Under the pieces are notes generated by a model, which was given only the letters and a program-made list of their open reading frames with translations, made no database searches and had not been told where the DNA came from. Source: G965222505 sp965222505 (GTDB lineage: Bacteria; Bacteroidota; Rhodothermia; Rhodothermales; DATKEJ01). From it: a stretch of DNA of 64,000 bases. The stretch lies in the NCBI GenBank assembly GCA_965222505.1, contig OZ244956.1, forward strand, positions 2,666,001 through 2,730,000, written 5' to 3'. Both the position numbers and the translations under genes were made by a program. Of this stretch, positions 17,868-25,716 are shown one piece after another (within the stretch, counting starts at the first letter, position 1; each line of letters starts with the position of its first letter).

Positions 17868-17889
17868 CCGCACGGCGTTTACCGTGCGG
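17868..17889 (-). promoter_or_regulatory. Perfect 8 bp hairpin in the rpsB leader
   Basis: CCGCACGG (17868-17875) pairs with CCGTGCGG (17882-17889) around a 6 nt loop, 25 bp before the rpsB ATG. No T-run follows on the minus strand, so it is not a normal terminator. Ribosomal-protein leaders often autoregulate; the S2 leader is known in proteobacteria, and this one would need comparison with related genomes. Confidence 0.45.
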
Positions 17890-18011
17890 CCACTACGGCT
17901 TTCATCTGCCTCCCCGACCCCGGCCAAACCGGGACACCCAGGGTGACATCAAGCCGTATGCGTGATGGTTTCAGTAAAGGTACTGCAAGACTTTAAACAT
18001 CTGCCTGAAAA

Positions 18012-18140
18012 GTATTGCGTGTTGCGTGAACTCGTTCCCACAAGACCTGGCGAGTTCAAGGCATTAGCCTATCCGAACCCAAAATTTGGCCGCGGCCCAT
18101 GGGGTCAAAATCACACAACACGCAATACGAAATACGTTTC
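18012..18140. repeat. Heptad inverted repeat between rpsI and rpsB
   Basis: Left arm: GTATTGC, GTGTTGC, GTGAACT (18012, 18019, 18026). Right arm: ACACAAC, ACGCAAT, ACGAAAT, ACGTTTC (18113, 18120, 18127, 18134), period exactly 7. The arms pair over 18 bp (18012-18029 with 18111-18128) with one mismatch, around an 81 nt spacer. The right arm touches the rpsI stop codon. Role unknown. Confidence 0.75.
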
Positions 18141-18535
18141 TACCGCTTCGAGAACTGGAAGCGTTTTCGGGCTTTGGGCTGGCCGTATTTTTTACGCTCG
18201 ACCATGCGTGGATCCCGCGTGAGGAGGCCGGCATCGCGCAGCGGCTTGCGCAGTTCCTCGTTGAACTTGACCAACGCACGGGCGAGACCCAACTGAATTG
18301 CTTCCACCTGGCCGGTGACCCCACCGCCACGGGCCGTCACAACGATGTCGAACTGCTCGGTGGTTTCGGTGACGGTGAGCGGCTTCAGCATGTCGCTCCG
18401 CTTCCAGGCAATCGGAACGTACGTTTCGATGGGCTTGCGGTTAATCACGACCTTGCCGCTACCGGGGCGAAGATAGACCCGAGCGACAGACGTCTTACGC
18501 CGGCCCAGGGCTTGATATTGAACAGGTACTGCCAT
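18140..18535 (-). CDS. rpsI: 30S ribosomal protein S9
   Basis: S9 contacts the P-site tRNA anticodon loop with its C-terminal tail. ALGRRKTSVARVYLRPGSGK, the glycine-rich ARGGGVTGQVEAIQLGLARAL and the C-terminal KYGQPKARKRFQFSKR are diagnostic; length 131 is typical. It lies 12 bp after rplM, the near-universal pair. Confidence 0.98.
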   Translation of the reverse strand: MAVPVQYQALGRRKTSVARVYLRPGSGKVVINRKPIETYVPIAWKRSDMLKPLTVTETTEQFDIVVTARGGGVTGQVEAIQLGLARALVKFNEELRKPLRDAGLLTRDPRMVERKKYGQPKARKRFQFSKR

Positions 18536-18547
18536 TAGGCTAGGGGG

Positions 18548-18991
18548 TTAAATCTCAAACGGCTGAGGTTGTTGGGCATCATGCGGGTGGTCCGGTCCGG
18601 CATACACCTTGAGGCGGCTGAAAATCTGCCGACCCAACCGCGTTTTGGGTAACATACCCTTGACGGCATTCTCCAGAATGAAGGTGGGCTGCTTTTCGCG
18701 TTTTTCCTTGACCGATGTAAACTTGCCCCCACCCGGATACCCTGTATGGCGGAAGTATTGCTTTTTGCTTTCTTTCTTGCCGGTGAATCGTACCTTGTCG
18801 GCATTGATCACCACCACAAAATTGCCCATGTCCACATGGGGCGTGTAATCCGGCAGGTGCTTGCCACGCAGCCGATGCGCAATCGTTGAGGCCAAACGAC
18901 CCACCACCTGCTGATCGGCATCAATCACGATCCAGTCCCGCTGAACATCGGCCGGCTTGGCACTTGGGGTCCTATAACTGTTTACATTCAT
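18548..18991 (-). CDS. rplM: 50S ribosomal protein L13
   Basis: L13 is an early 50S assembly protein. DWIVIDADQQVVGRLAST, LRGKHLPDYTPHVDMGNFVVV and NAVKGMLPKTRLGRQ identify it (147 residues). The frame is open to 19030, but the ATG at 18991 has a strong CAGGAG Shine-Dalgarno 8 nt upstream and starts the conserved protein. First gene of the minus-strand ribosomal block; it diverges from rpmH. Confidence 0.97.
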   Translation of the reverse strand: MNVNSYRTPSAKPADVQRDWIVIDADQQVVGRLASTIAHRLRGKHLPDYTPHVDMGNFVVVINADKVRFTGKKESKKQYFRHTGYPGGGKFTSVKEKREKQPTFILENAVKGMLPKTRLGRQIFSRLKVYAGPDHPHDAQQPQPFEI

Positions 18992-19028
18992 GATAGACTC
19001 CTGAAACGTACCCCGGACGACCCGGAGC

Positions 19029-19051
19029 ATCCCTCCACACAGGAGAGGGAT
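19029..19051 (-). promoter_or_regulatory. Hairpin in the rplM leader
   Basis: ATCCCTC (19029-19035) and GAGGGAT (19045-19051) form a 7 bp stem about 40 nt upstream of the rplM start. L13-S9 operons are autoregulated through leader structures in several phyla; whether this hairpin is such an element is inference. Confidence 0.4.
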
Positions 19052-19072
19052 TTCATTTTTTGACAGAAGAGG

Positions 19073-19101
19073 AAATTAGTAAAATTATTATCAATGGTCA
19101 A
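19073..19101 (-). promoter_or_regulatory. Possible promoter for rplM operon
   Basis: On the minus strand TTGACC, 17 bp, then TAATTT, about 80 bp before the rplM start. The same bases read as ATTG-N20-TAATTTCC, near the Bacteroidota -33/-7 pattern. Weak match; it overlaps a heptad repeat site. Confidence 0.3.
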
Positions 19102-19125
19102 TTACAGACAGTCAATTGTCCATGA
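19091..19125. repeat. Heptad inverted repeat between rplM and rpmH
   Basis: Five 7 bp units in register: TCAATGG, TCAATTA, CAGACAG, TCAATTG, TCCATGA. The outer units form an inverted repeat (ATGGTCAATT and AATTGTCCAT, 9 of 10 matching). The site lies in the 359 bp divergent region 18992-19350, which otherwise holds the two promoters and the rplM leader hairpin; I see no gene in it. Confidence 0.6.
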
Positions 19126-19350
19126 AATGACGACCATCAATATGACACCAAAGAACCGGGCGGCTCTAACGGCGTTTCCCCGGCCACACGTTCCCTCTGC
19201 CCCATGCGATCGACGGCATAACCCGGTCTTTTCGACAGGGTACGCATTACTTTCGCATGATTTTCATGGCGATGTGTCTTACCTTAGTTGTTCTGTCCGA
19301 AATTATCTATCGGCCATGTGAGCCGGTCGAACTTTAATGGTAGTGAACTC

Positions 19351-19506
19351 ATGAAACGTACATACCAACCGAGCCGCCGTAAGCGGGCCAACAAGCACGG
19401 GTTTCGGTCCCGCATGGCCTCTGCCAACGGACGCAAAGTGTTGAAGCAACGTCGGGCCAAAGGGCGTGCACGCCTGTCGGTCAGCGACGAGCAGAAGGGC
19501 AAGTAA
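19351..19506 (+). CDS. rpmH: 50S ribosomal protein L34
   Basis: L34 is a small basic 50S protein. The 51-residue sequence begins MKRTYQPSRRKRANKHGFR and has the family's MASANGRKVLKQRRAKGR. The frame extends upstream to 19288, but the ATG at 19351 matches all homologues. It starts the rpmH-rnpA-yidC-mnmE block. dnaA, which often lies upstream, is absent: the neighbour is divergent rplM. Confidence 0.98.
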   Translation: MKRTYQPSRRKRANKHGFRSRMASANGRKVLKQRRAKGRARLSVSDEQKGK

Positions 19507-19517
19507 GCCTGTCCCGC

Positions 19518-19928
19518 ATGGGTGCCCGCCACACGCTGCCCCGCCGGAGCCGCCTCAAACGCAGGCGGCTGATCCGTGCACTGTTCGACCGATCCCGGTC
19601 GGACGTTCACACCCTGGCGCACGGTTGTATCCGGCTCGTGTACCGCATGGCTGCTGCCGACGAAGTAGCGCTTGACGTTCCTGTGCAGGTCGGGTTTATT
19701 CCCGGTAAACGCATCCGAACGGCCACAGCCCGAAACCGCATCAAACGGCTCTTGCGGGAAACCTACCGGGTCCACCAACACCCCCTGCACGCGGCATGCA
19801 TCACTCAACCGAGCACCTTGACGCTCATGATCCTGTTTCGGGGAACCGCAGCCCATGCAGCGCCCTGCATCCGACGCGACCTCCCGGTGCTGCTCAAGCG
19901 CCTGGCCGCCCAACAGGCCCCGGCCTGA
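19518..19928 (+). CDS. rnpA: Ribonuclease P protein component
   Basis: RnpA binds the catalytic RNA of RNase P and helps it recognise pre-tRNA leaders. The RNR motif TATARNRIKRLLRE lies at about residues 70-82, with LPRRSRLKRRR at the N-terminus. Length 136. It sits 11 bp after rpmH, the standard arrangement. The small gene yidD, usually found next, is missing. Confidence 0.92.
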   Translation: MGARHTLPRRSRLKRRRLIRALFDRSRSDVHTLAHGCIRLVYRMAAADEVALDVPVQVGFIPGKRIRTATARNRIKRLLRETYRVHQHPLHAACITQPSTLTLMILFRGTAAHAAPCIRRDLPVLLKRLAAQQAPA

Positions 19929-20034
19929 CCATGAATCTTTAGTGCACCACGGAACAGCCCTCTGAAGGCTTTTGTACTGGAGGCCACACCCGGAGCCCTG
20001 TGCCTGTTTTCTTCTCTCCTCCTATTGCCCTGTA

Positions 20035-21846
20035 ATGGACCGTAATACGCTCCTTGCCGTCGTCCTTATCAGCCTGATCCTGGTGGTCTGGACGGTCTGG
20101 TTTTCCCCGGCCCCGCCGCCCCCACCAACTCCTCTGCCTACCGACTCAACGGAGGTGGCCCAACAACAGGAAGTCGAAACACCCACCCCAGAGGTGGCTC
20201 CCGTTCCGGCACCTGCGTTTTCCGATTCTACCTTCCTGGCCGCACAACAGGGGGACGCCCGTGAAATCACGGTCGAGACCGACCTCTACACCGCCAAGCT
20301 CTCTACCCGAGGCGGTACCCTCACCTCCTTCATCCTGAAAGCATACAAAGAATCCGATCAGGAAACGCCGGTCCAACTCATCGATACCACCGGCATCGGC
20401 GCCCTGGCCCTGGCCTTCTTCACGCCTGACAGCCGCTCCGTCGACAGCCGTACGCTCCTTTTCAGTGCGTCTGAATCCAGCGATTACCTGGATGCCCAAA
20501 GCAGCCCTCGGCAACTGACCTTTACCAGCGTGCTCAATGGCGGCACCCTGCAACAAACCTACACCTTCACCCCCGACTCGTATGAGGTAGACTACGACGT
20601 TACCCAGACAAACGCCGATGCGTTCTCAACCGTAGACGGCTATGAAGTGGTCTGGCATGGCGGCGTCCCCTTTGCCGAACGCGAAGCCAATCAGGAAGCC
20701 CTGATGTCCGGAGCCTACGTCCGGAGCGGAGGAGAAGTTGAATCGGTCCTGCTCAATTCCGAGCCGACCGAGCGCCTTCTGCTGGGCGGTACTATCGAAT
20801 GGGCAGCCGTCAAAAATGCCTTCTTTACCGCGCTCGTCCGCCCCGAAGAAGGCACCACCACAAAAGGTGTTGAAATCGAAGGCCGCCAGATCGGTGAAAC
20901 CGATAATCCGGATTACCACGAGGACTATACGGCCCGCATCTCTCTGCCCCGCCCCTCGCCCGAGCCGGATCAATTCCACCTGTACCTCGGGCCAGTCGAT
21001 AATGAAACGTTGGCCGGCGTTAATGTGGACCTCTATGATGTGGTTGATTACGGCTTCGGGCAAACGATTACGCGCCCGATTGCCAAGTACGTCATCCTGC
21101 CAGTGTTCCAGACGCTCCGGCGGTTTATCGGCAACTACGGCGTGATCATCATTCTGTTTGCCATTCTGGTCAAGCTGATCCTGTCTCCGCTCACCAAGTC
21201 GTCCTTCCGCAGCATGGCGAAGATGCGGATGCTACAACCCAAAATGCAGGAGATCAAGGAAAAGTACGCGGATGATGTGCAGAAGCAGCAGGAGGCCACC
21301 ATGAAGCTGTACCGGGAGTCCGGCGTCAACCCCCTCGGGAGTTGCCTGCCCCAGATGCTCCAGTTGCCGATCCTGTTCGCCCTCTTCCGGTTCTTCCCCA
21401 GCGCCATCGACATCCGCCAGCAAGGCTTCCTCTGGGCAACTGACCTCTCCGGGCCGGACGTCATCCTGAACCTGCCGTTTACGATTCCCTTCTACGGTAA
21501 CTACGTCGCAGGCTTTACCCTGCTCATGACGGCAGCCATGTTCGTGCAGATGCAGATTCAGCAGGGCGGCAGCACCGGTGGGGGTGCCCAGGCGAATCAG
21601 ATGAAGATGATGATGTACTTCATGCCCTTCATGATTCTGTTCATCTTCAACTCCTTTGCCTCCGGCCTGAGCCTGTACTACCTGACGTACAACGTCTTTA
21701 CCGCTGTTCAGCAAAAACTGATCAACCGCTCCCTCGAAGCCGAGGGCCTGTCCACCAAAGCGGCACCGGCCAACAAAAAAGGTGCAGCCAGCAAGGCCAA
21801 ACGCAATGGCCGCGCCAAACCGGCCAAGGCCAAAGCCAAGCGCTAG
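20035..21846 (+). CDS. yidC: Membrane protein insertase YidC
   Basis: YidC inserts and folds inner-membrane proteins alone or with Sec. The 603-residue protein has an N-terminal membrane helix (LLAVVLISLILVVWTVWF), a proline/acidic linker, a large periplasmic domain and the C-terminal conserved core (FGQTITRPIAKYVILPVF, LTKSSFRSMAKMRMLQPKM, PLGSCLPQMLQLPILFALF), then a lysine/alanine-rich tail. The open frame starts at 19972; the ATG at 20035 is chosen because it begins the membrane helix as in homologues. It is separated from rnpA by about 100 bp and from mnmE by 8 bp. Confidence 0.97.
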   Translation: MDRNTLLAVVLISLILVVWTVWFSPAPPPPPTPLPTDSTEVAQQQEVETPTPEVAPVPAPAFSDSTFLAAQQGDAREITVETDLYTAKLSTRGGTLTSFILKAYKESDQETPVQLIDTTGIGALALAFFTPDSRSVDSRTLLFSASESSDYLDAQSSPRQLTFTSVLNGGTLQQTYTFTPDSYEVDYDVTQTNADAFSTVDGYEVVWHGGVPFAEREANQEALMSGAYVRSGGEVESVLLNSEPTERLLLGGTIEWAAVKNAFFTALVRPEEGTTTKGVEIEGRQIGETDNPDYHEDYTARISLPRPSPEPDQFHLYLGPVDNETLAGVNVDLYDVVDYGFGQTITRPIAKYVILPVFQTLRRFIGNYGVIIILFAILVKLILSPLTKSSFRSMAKMRMLQPKMQEIKEKYADDVQKQQEATMKLYRESGVNPLGSCLPQMLQLPILFALFRFFPSAIDIRQQGFLWATDLSGPDVILNLPFTIPFYGNYVAGFTLLMTAAMFVQMQIQQGGSTGGGAQANQMKMMMYFMPFMILFIFNSFASGLSLYYLTYNVFTAVQQKLINRSLEAEGLSTKAAPANKKGAASKAKRNGRAKPAKAKAKR

Positions 21847-21854
21847 GCACAGTC

Positions 21855-23231
21855 ATGGCAGTAGCAGGGGACACCATAGCGGCACCGGCCACGGCCCGGG
21901 GCCGGGCAGCCCTGGCCATCCTTCGGCTCTCCGGACCCGAAGCCGTTACCATTGCCGCCCGGTGCTTTCAAGGGGCTGATCTGCTCCACGCGAACTCGCA
22001 CACGGCCCACGTCGGGCACATCCTGAATACCAACGACCGGCCCATTGACCAGGTGGTGGTTACGCTGTTTCTTGCCCCTCGCTCGGCCACAGGGGAAGAC
22101 GTCGTCGAGATCACCTGTCACGGGGGCGATTTTGCCCCGCAACTCATCCTCCGCACCCTGCTGCACCACGGGGCACGCCTGGCCGAACCGGGTGAGTTTA
22201 CCCAACGCGCGTTCCTGAATGGCAAGCTGGACCTCGCACAGGCCGAAGCCGTCGCCGACTTGATCCATTCGACCTCCTCGCTGTCCCACCGGGTCTCAAT
22301 GGCCCACCTGCGGGGACACTATTCGGAAGCCATCGCACAGGTCCGTCAACGCCTCCTGGAGACCTGCGCCCTTATCGAACTGGAACTGGACTTCTCGGAA
22401 GAGGATGTGGCCTTCGCGGACCTGGACCAACTCAAGGCCCTGCTTACCGAAACCGAAACCCTGCTCACCGATCTCCTGGCCTCCTACCGGCTTGGGGCAC
22501 TGGTACGCGACGGCGTACGGGTCGTGATCGGCGGGCGACCCAATGCAGGAAAATCAACGCTGCTCAATGCCCTCGTCGGGCAGGATCGGGCGATTGTAAG
22601 CCCCACACCAGGCACCACCCGCGATGAAATTGAAGCCGAGGCCGAAATCGATGGTTTGCGGTTCCGCTTTATCGACACAGCAGGCCTCCGGGAAACCTCG
22701 GACGCCATAGAAGCTGAAGGGGTGCGCCGGACCCATCGCTCCATTGGCCGAAGCGATGCCCTCTTGTACGTCTATGACCTTACGCAAGGTCTGGATGCGG
22801 ATGAAACCGCCTTCCTCAACCACCTGGCCGAGACCCAACCGGAATTGCCGGTTCTGCGCATCGGCAACAAGGCCGACTTGCTCCCTGAACCGCCTCCAGA
22901 AATTCCGAACGTATTGTACGTATCCGCCCAGGACGCCAATGCTGATCCGGCCTTGCTGGCTCCGGTCCTGGATATGCTGATACAAACCGTCACGGCGGGT
23001 CTTAGCCGGGCTGAAGGCTCGAAGGTGGTGGTCAATGAACGACACCGGCAACACCTGACCCGGGCACGGGAAGCCGTCCGCCGGGCGCAAGCCATGATGG
23101 CCACAGCCTCCGGCGATACCCTGGCACTGGACCTCCGCGTGGCCCTCCATGAATTGGGGGCGATTACGGGTGAAATCACGACAGAAGACCTTCTCGGTGA
23201 GATCTTCTCCCGTTTTTGTATCGGAAAGTGA
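21855..23231 (+). CDS. mnmE: tRNA modification GTPase MnmE
   Basis: MnmE with MnmG installs 5-carboxymethylaminomethyl on U34 of certain tRNAs. It has the N-terminal folate-binding domain (DTIAAPATARGRAALAILRL), the G domain with GRPNAGKST (G1) and DTAGLRET (G3), NKADLL (G4), and ends in the catalytic CIGK. Length 458 is full. It closes the rpmH-rnpA-yidC block; mnmG is not in the window. Confidence 0.97.
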   Translation: MAVAGDTIAAPATARGRAALAILRLSGPEAVTIAARCFQGADLLHANSHTAHVGHILNTNDRPIDQVVVTLFLAPRSATGEDVVEITCHGGDFAPQLILRTLLHHGARLAEPGEFTQRAFLNGKLDLAQAEAVADLIHSTSSLSHRVSMAHLRGHYSEAIAQVRQRLLETCALIELELDFSEEDVAFADLDQLKALLTETETLLTDLLASYRLGALVRDGVRVVIGGRPNAGKSTLLNALVGQDRAIVSPTPGTTRDEIEAEAEIDGLRFRFIDTAGLRETSDAIEAEGVRRTHRSIGRSDALLYVYDLTQGLDADETAFLNHLAETQPELPVLRIGNKADLLPEPPPEIPNVLYVSAQDANADPALLAPVLDMLIQTVTAGLSRAEGSKVVVNERHRQHLTRAREAVRRAQAMMATASGDTLALDLRVALHELGAITGEITTEDLLGEIFSRFCIGK

Positions 23232-23291
23232 TAATTTTTTGCCCGTTACTTTGTGCCATGAATGGCGCGACCTTAGGGAGGAAGATTTTTA

Positions 23292-23364
23292 GTGCGGAGT
23301 GCTGTGTGCGGAGTGCGACTCAAGATTAAAACCTGTGCAGCACTCCGCACGCAGCACTCCGCAC
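23292..23364. repeat. Heptad inverted repeat after mnmE
   Basis: Left arm: GTGCGGA, GTGCTGT, GTGCGGA, GTGCGAC (23292-23319). Right arm: GCAGCAC, TCCGCAC, GCAGCAC, TCCGCAC (23337-23364). The arms are reverse complements over about 25 bp with one or two mismatches, around a 17 nt loop, so the RNA would form a very stable hairpin. It ends 19 bp before the next start codon. A terminator or 5' leader structure for the next gene is possible. Confidence 0.8.
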
Positions 23365-23383
23365 ATGTCACACAGACAAACCC

Positions 23384-24904
23384 ATGCTCCAACGTCTTAC
23401 CTTATTCCTGTTGCTTTTTGGAACCGCACCCGGCCTCGTTCTAGCCCAATCTAAAACCGGCCAGGTGATCCCGTGCGAAAACGGCAAGGCCGATCAGTTT
23501 TCCTGTAGCAATGTGAACCTGCTTTCGCTACTGGTGGCCAACGACATTGGCGGGGGGTACATCAATGACAGTTGGGGTTGGAAGGACCCGCAAACCGGCA
23601 AAGAGTACGCCATTGTGGGCCGCCAGGGGGGCACCTCTTTTATCGACATCAGCGATCCGATCAACCCGGTGTTCCTCGGGGATCTGCCGCTGCACGCAGG
23701 CGCACGGGGTAATTTCTGGCGAGACATGAAGGTCTACAAGGACCACATCTTTATCGTGGCCGATAACGCCGGTCAGCACGGCATGCAAATCTTTGACCTG
23801 ACCTTGCTCCGGTCGATTCCCAGTCCACCCGTCACCCTCGCCGAGACGGCCCACTACGACGGCATTTCGAGCGCACATAACATTGCCATCAACGAAGATA
23901 CCGGCTTTGCCTACATCGTCGGATCAAGTGGTGCAGGCAACACCTGCGGCGGCGGCTTGCATATGATCAACATTCAGACCCCCGAGGCCCCCGCCTTCGC
24001 GGGCTGCTTCGCCGATCCTGAAACCGGATTCTCTGGCACAGGCTACACCCACGACGCCCAATGCGTCATCTACAACGGCCCGGACGTGGCCCACCGCGGC
24101 AAGGAAATTTGCTTCGGGGCCAACGAAAACGCCCTCAGCATCGCTGATGTGACCGATAAATCCCTCCCCGAAGCCCTCTCCTCGGCCTCCTATCCGCTGG
24201 TCGCCTACGCCCACCAGGGCTGGCTCACACCGGACCATCGGTATTTCTATCTGGGGGATGAAGGAGATGAATCCAACTTCGGCATCAACACCCGCACCGT
24301 GATCTGGGACGTGACGGACCTAGACGACCCCATCGTGGCGGGTGAATACACCGCCCCGGTCCCGGCCATCGACCACAACCAGTACGTCGTGGGCAACCGG
24401 CTCTATCAGGCCAACTACAACGCCGGCTTCCGACTGTTGGACATCAGCGATCCCGTTAATCCTCAGCCGCTGGGGTTCTTTGACACGGTGCCAGACACCG
24501 ACCGGGCAGGATTTGGAGGGGCCTGGAACGTGTATCCGTTCTTCGAAAGCGGTACGGTGATCGTAACCGGCGGCCTGGGTTTGTTTGTGGTCCAACAACC
24601 GCAGACGCAAGTGGCTAACGAAACGGAAGAACTCCCCAACACCGGCTTCGCGCTGGATGCCGCCTACCCCAATCCCTTCCGCAGCACGACCACCCTGGGC
24701 TTCACCCTGGATGCCCCCACACACGTAGCGGTGAATGTCTTTAATGCCCTCGGCGTACAAGTTGCCACCCTGGCCGATGATATGCTGCCTGAAGGCGCAC
24801 ACACGGTTCGGTGGGATGCGGCGGGCCTGCCGAGTGGGACCTATTTCTACCGCCTCGAAGCCAACGGACTCGTGGAGAGCCAGCAAATAACACTGATGCG
24901 TTAA
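23384..24904 (+). CDS. Secreted choice-of-anchor B (LVIVD-repeat) protein with T9SS sorting domain
   Basis: A signal peptide ends at VLAQ (residue 22). The body resembles choice-of-anchor B proteins, beta-propeller-like surface proteins: GGTSFIDISDPINPVFLGDL, HAGARGNFWRDMKVYKDH and later FRLLDISDPVNPQPLGFFDT are LVIVD-type repeats. Residues about 420-506 form a Por-type C-terminal sorting domain (AAYPNPFRSTTTLGF, VFNALGVQVATL, GLPSGTYFYRLEANG). Function beyond surface display is unknown. It stands alone, between a heptad hairpin and its own terminator. Confidence 0.85.
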   Translation: MLQRLTLFLLLFGTAPGLVLAQSKTGQVIPCENGKADQFSCSNVNLLSLLVANDIGGGYINDSWGWKDPQTGKEYAIVGRQGGTSFIDISDPINPVFLGDLPLHAGARGNFWRDMKVYKDHIFIVADNAGQHGMQIFDLTLLRSIPSPPVTLAETAHYDGISSAHNIAINEDTGFAYIVGSSGAGNTCGGGLHMINIQTPEAPAFAGCFADPETGFSGTGYTHDAQCVIYNGPDVAHRGKEICFGANENALSIADVTDKSLPEALSSASYPLVAYAHQGWLTPDHRYFYLGDEGDESNFGINTRTVIWDVTDLDDPIVAGEYTAPVPAIDHNQYVVGNRLYQANYNAGFRLLDISDPVNPQPLGFFDTVPDTDRAGFGGAWNVYPFFESGTVIVTGGLGLFVVQQPQTQVANETEELPNTGFALDAAYPNPFRSTTTLGFTLDAPTHVAVNVFNALGVQVATLADDMLPEGAHTVRWDAAGLPSGTYFYRLEANGLVESQQITLMR

Positions 24905-24912
24905 GGTTAGTG

Positions 24913-24959
24913 GTACGCTCACTGCGGCCCAACACACCAAACCGCGAGCGTACTTTTTT
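24913..24959 (+). terminator. Rho-independent terminator after the LVIVD protein
   Basis: GTACGCTC (24913-24920) pairs with GAGCGTAC (24946-24953) and six T follow. Additional GCGG/CCGC pairing extends it inward. It starts 9 bp past the stop codon. Confidence 0.8.
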
Positions 24960-25088
24960 CCCTTCCCACCGCAACGTCGTTACATCTTTCCCGTATAGCA
25001 CCCTATAGACGTAACACACACGTCTATCATGCTCTTCAACAGATTGGACTTTTCTCTTTTTGCATTTCAACCCTTTGTGGTGGGATTC

Positions 25089-25124
25089 GAAAAAGCCCGG
25101 CTTGTGGTGGGTCTGGGCTTTTTC
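25089..25124 (+). terminator. Strong 10 bp hairpin with flanking T-runs
   Basis: GAAAAAGCCC (25089-25098) pairs perfectly with GGGCTTTTTC (25115-25124), 16 nt loop, then ATTTTTAAATTTT on the plus strand. No gene immediately precedes it: the previous CDS already has a terminator 150 bp earlier, which suggests a short separate transcript. Confidence 0.6.
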
Positions 25125-25135
25125 ATTTTTAAATT

Positions 25136-25332
25136 TTGTTCGTTGTGCGCTCGAAATGGGACGGCCACGGCCCAGGACCGATCCTCGGTCCCTTGGACCT
25201 CGCCGTGACACGTAAGGATACCTGAACCATTAACGAACTCCAAACAACTGACCACGGACCACCACAGCGAGCGCCAAACCCTTTCTCCCGTTATGCGGTC
25301 TGCCACTCCCTCCGCGAGCGCACAACGAACAA
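25136..25332. repeat. Heptad inverted repeat with 161 nt structured spacer
   Basis: TTGTTCG, TTGTGCG, CTCG (25136-25153) is a perfect 18 bp reverse complement of 25315-25332; the right arm continues in loose 7 bp steps into AACAGCGAG. The spacer has internal helices (GGACCGA/TCGGTCC near 25180; ACGGC/GCCGT). The closed structure would be a roughly 200 nt RNA on either strand. Confidence 0.65.
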
Positions 25333-25401
25333 CAGCGAGTGGCTTCAACGTAATCCCGCAATGCGACCAAACACCTGTGACCGTGAGCGTACCGTTTGGA
25401 C

Positions 25402-25435
25402 AAAAAAAGAGGGTTCAGATCGAAACCTGAACCCT
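25402..25435 (-). terminator. Minus-strand terminator in intergenic region
   Basis: AGGGTTCAG (25410-25418) and CTGAACCCT (25427-25435) form a 9 bp stem. On the minus strand it is followed by CTCTTTTTTT (25402-25408 as A-run on plus). No annotated minus-strand gene reads into it, implying an unannotated minus transcript or an antisense leader from the 25436-25716 region. Confidence 0.6.
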
Positions 25436-25567
25436 TTGTCCCACCAATAGATGTGTACAATTGGATAGAGAAGCTACAAGGAGATAAGTATAAGGAAGCA
25501 ACCATTGCCAATATAGGTCATCCATATTAACCCAGTATTACCCCGTGTTAATCCCATTTAAAATTCC

Positions 25568-25587
25568 GCACCTTCCGGCGGAGGTGC
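25568..25587. promoter_or_regulatory. Hairpin upstream of the first ATP-grasp gene
   Basis: GCACCTTCC and GGAGGTGC pair over 8 bp with one bulged T around a GGC loop, 130 bp before the start codon, followed by TTTAAGG. A -7-like TATCTTG lies downstream at 25633-25639. Leader hairpin or weak terminator. Confidence 0.35.
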
Positions 25588-25716
25588 TTTAAGGTCATTT
25601 CGTATGAATTAGCGGCAGAGAGTAGGCGTATGTATCTTGTTTCTGTTTAACTTTAGGGCTGTTTTTTTCTTTGTATATATGCATGCCGCCCTGGTGTGCG
25701 AACCTATAGATAAGCA

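Larger units (their letters stand above)
24960..25716. other. Long non-coding, hairpin-rich intergenic region
   Basis: About 750 bp with no convincing ORF on either strand. It holds four hairpins: ATAGACGT/ACGTCTAT (25005-25012, 25020-25027), the 10 bp stem at 25089-25124, the 18 bp heptad arms at 25136 and 25315, and a minus-strand terminator at 25402-25435. Inside the heptad arms are GGACCGA/TCGGTCC and ACGGC/GCCGT helices. An 11 bp perfect inverted repeat, GGTACGCTCAC (24912-24922) and GTGAGCGTACC (25383-25393), frames most of it. It may encode one or more structured RNAs; I found no match to tmRNA, RNase P RNA or SRP RNA signatures. Confidence 0.45.

Noticed and set aside
19052..19350. 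Replication origin next to rpmH
   Set aside because: No DnaA-box cluster and no dnaA or dnaN gene are visible.
25075..25095. GATTCGAA near 25084 as a tRNA or tmRNA T-loop
   Set aside because: The flanking bases do not form a T-stem or an acceptor stem, and no tag-peptide frame is near.
24912..25393. A mobile element bounded by the 11 bp inverted repeat
   Set aside because: There is no flanking duplication and no transposase; the repeat overlaps a terminator stem.
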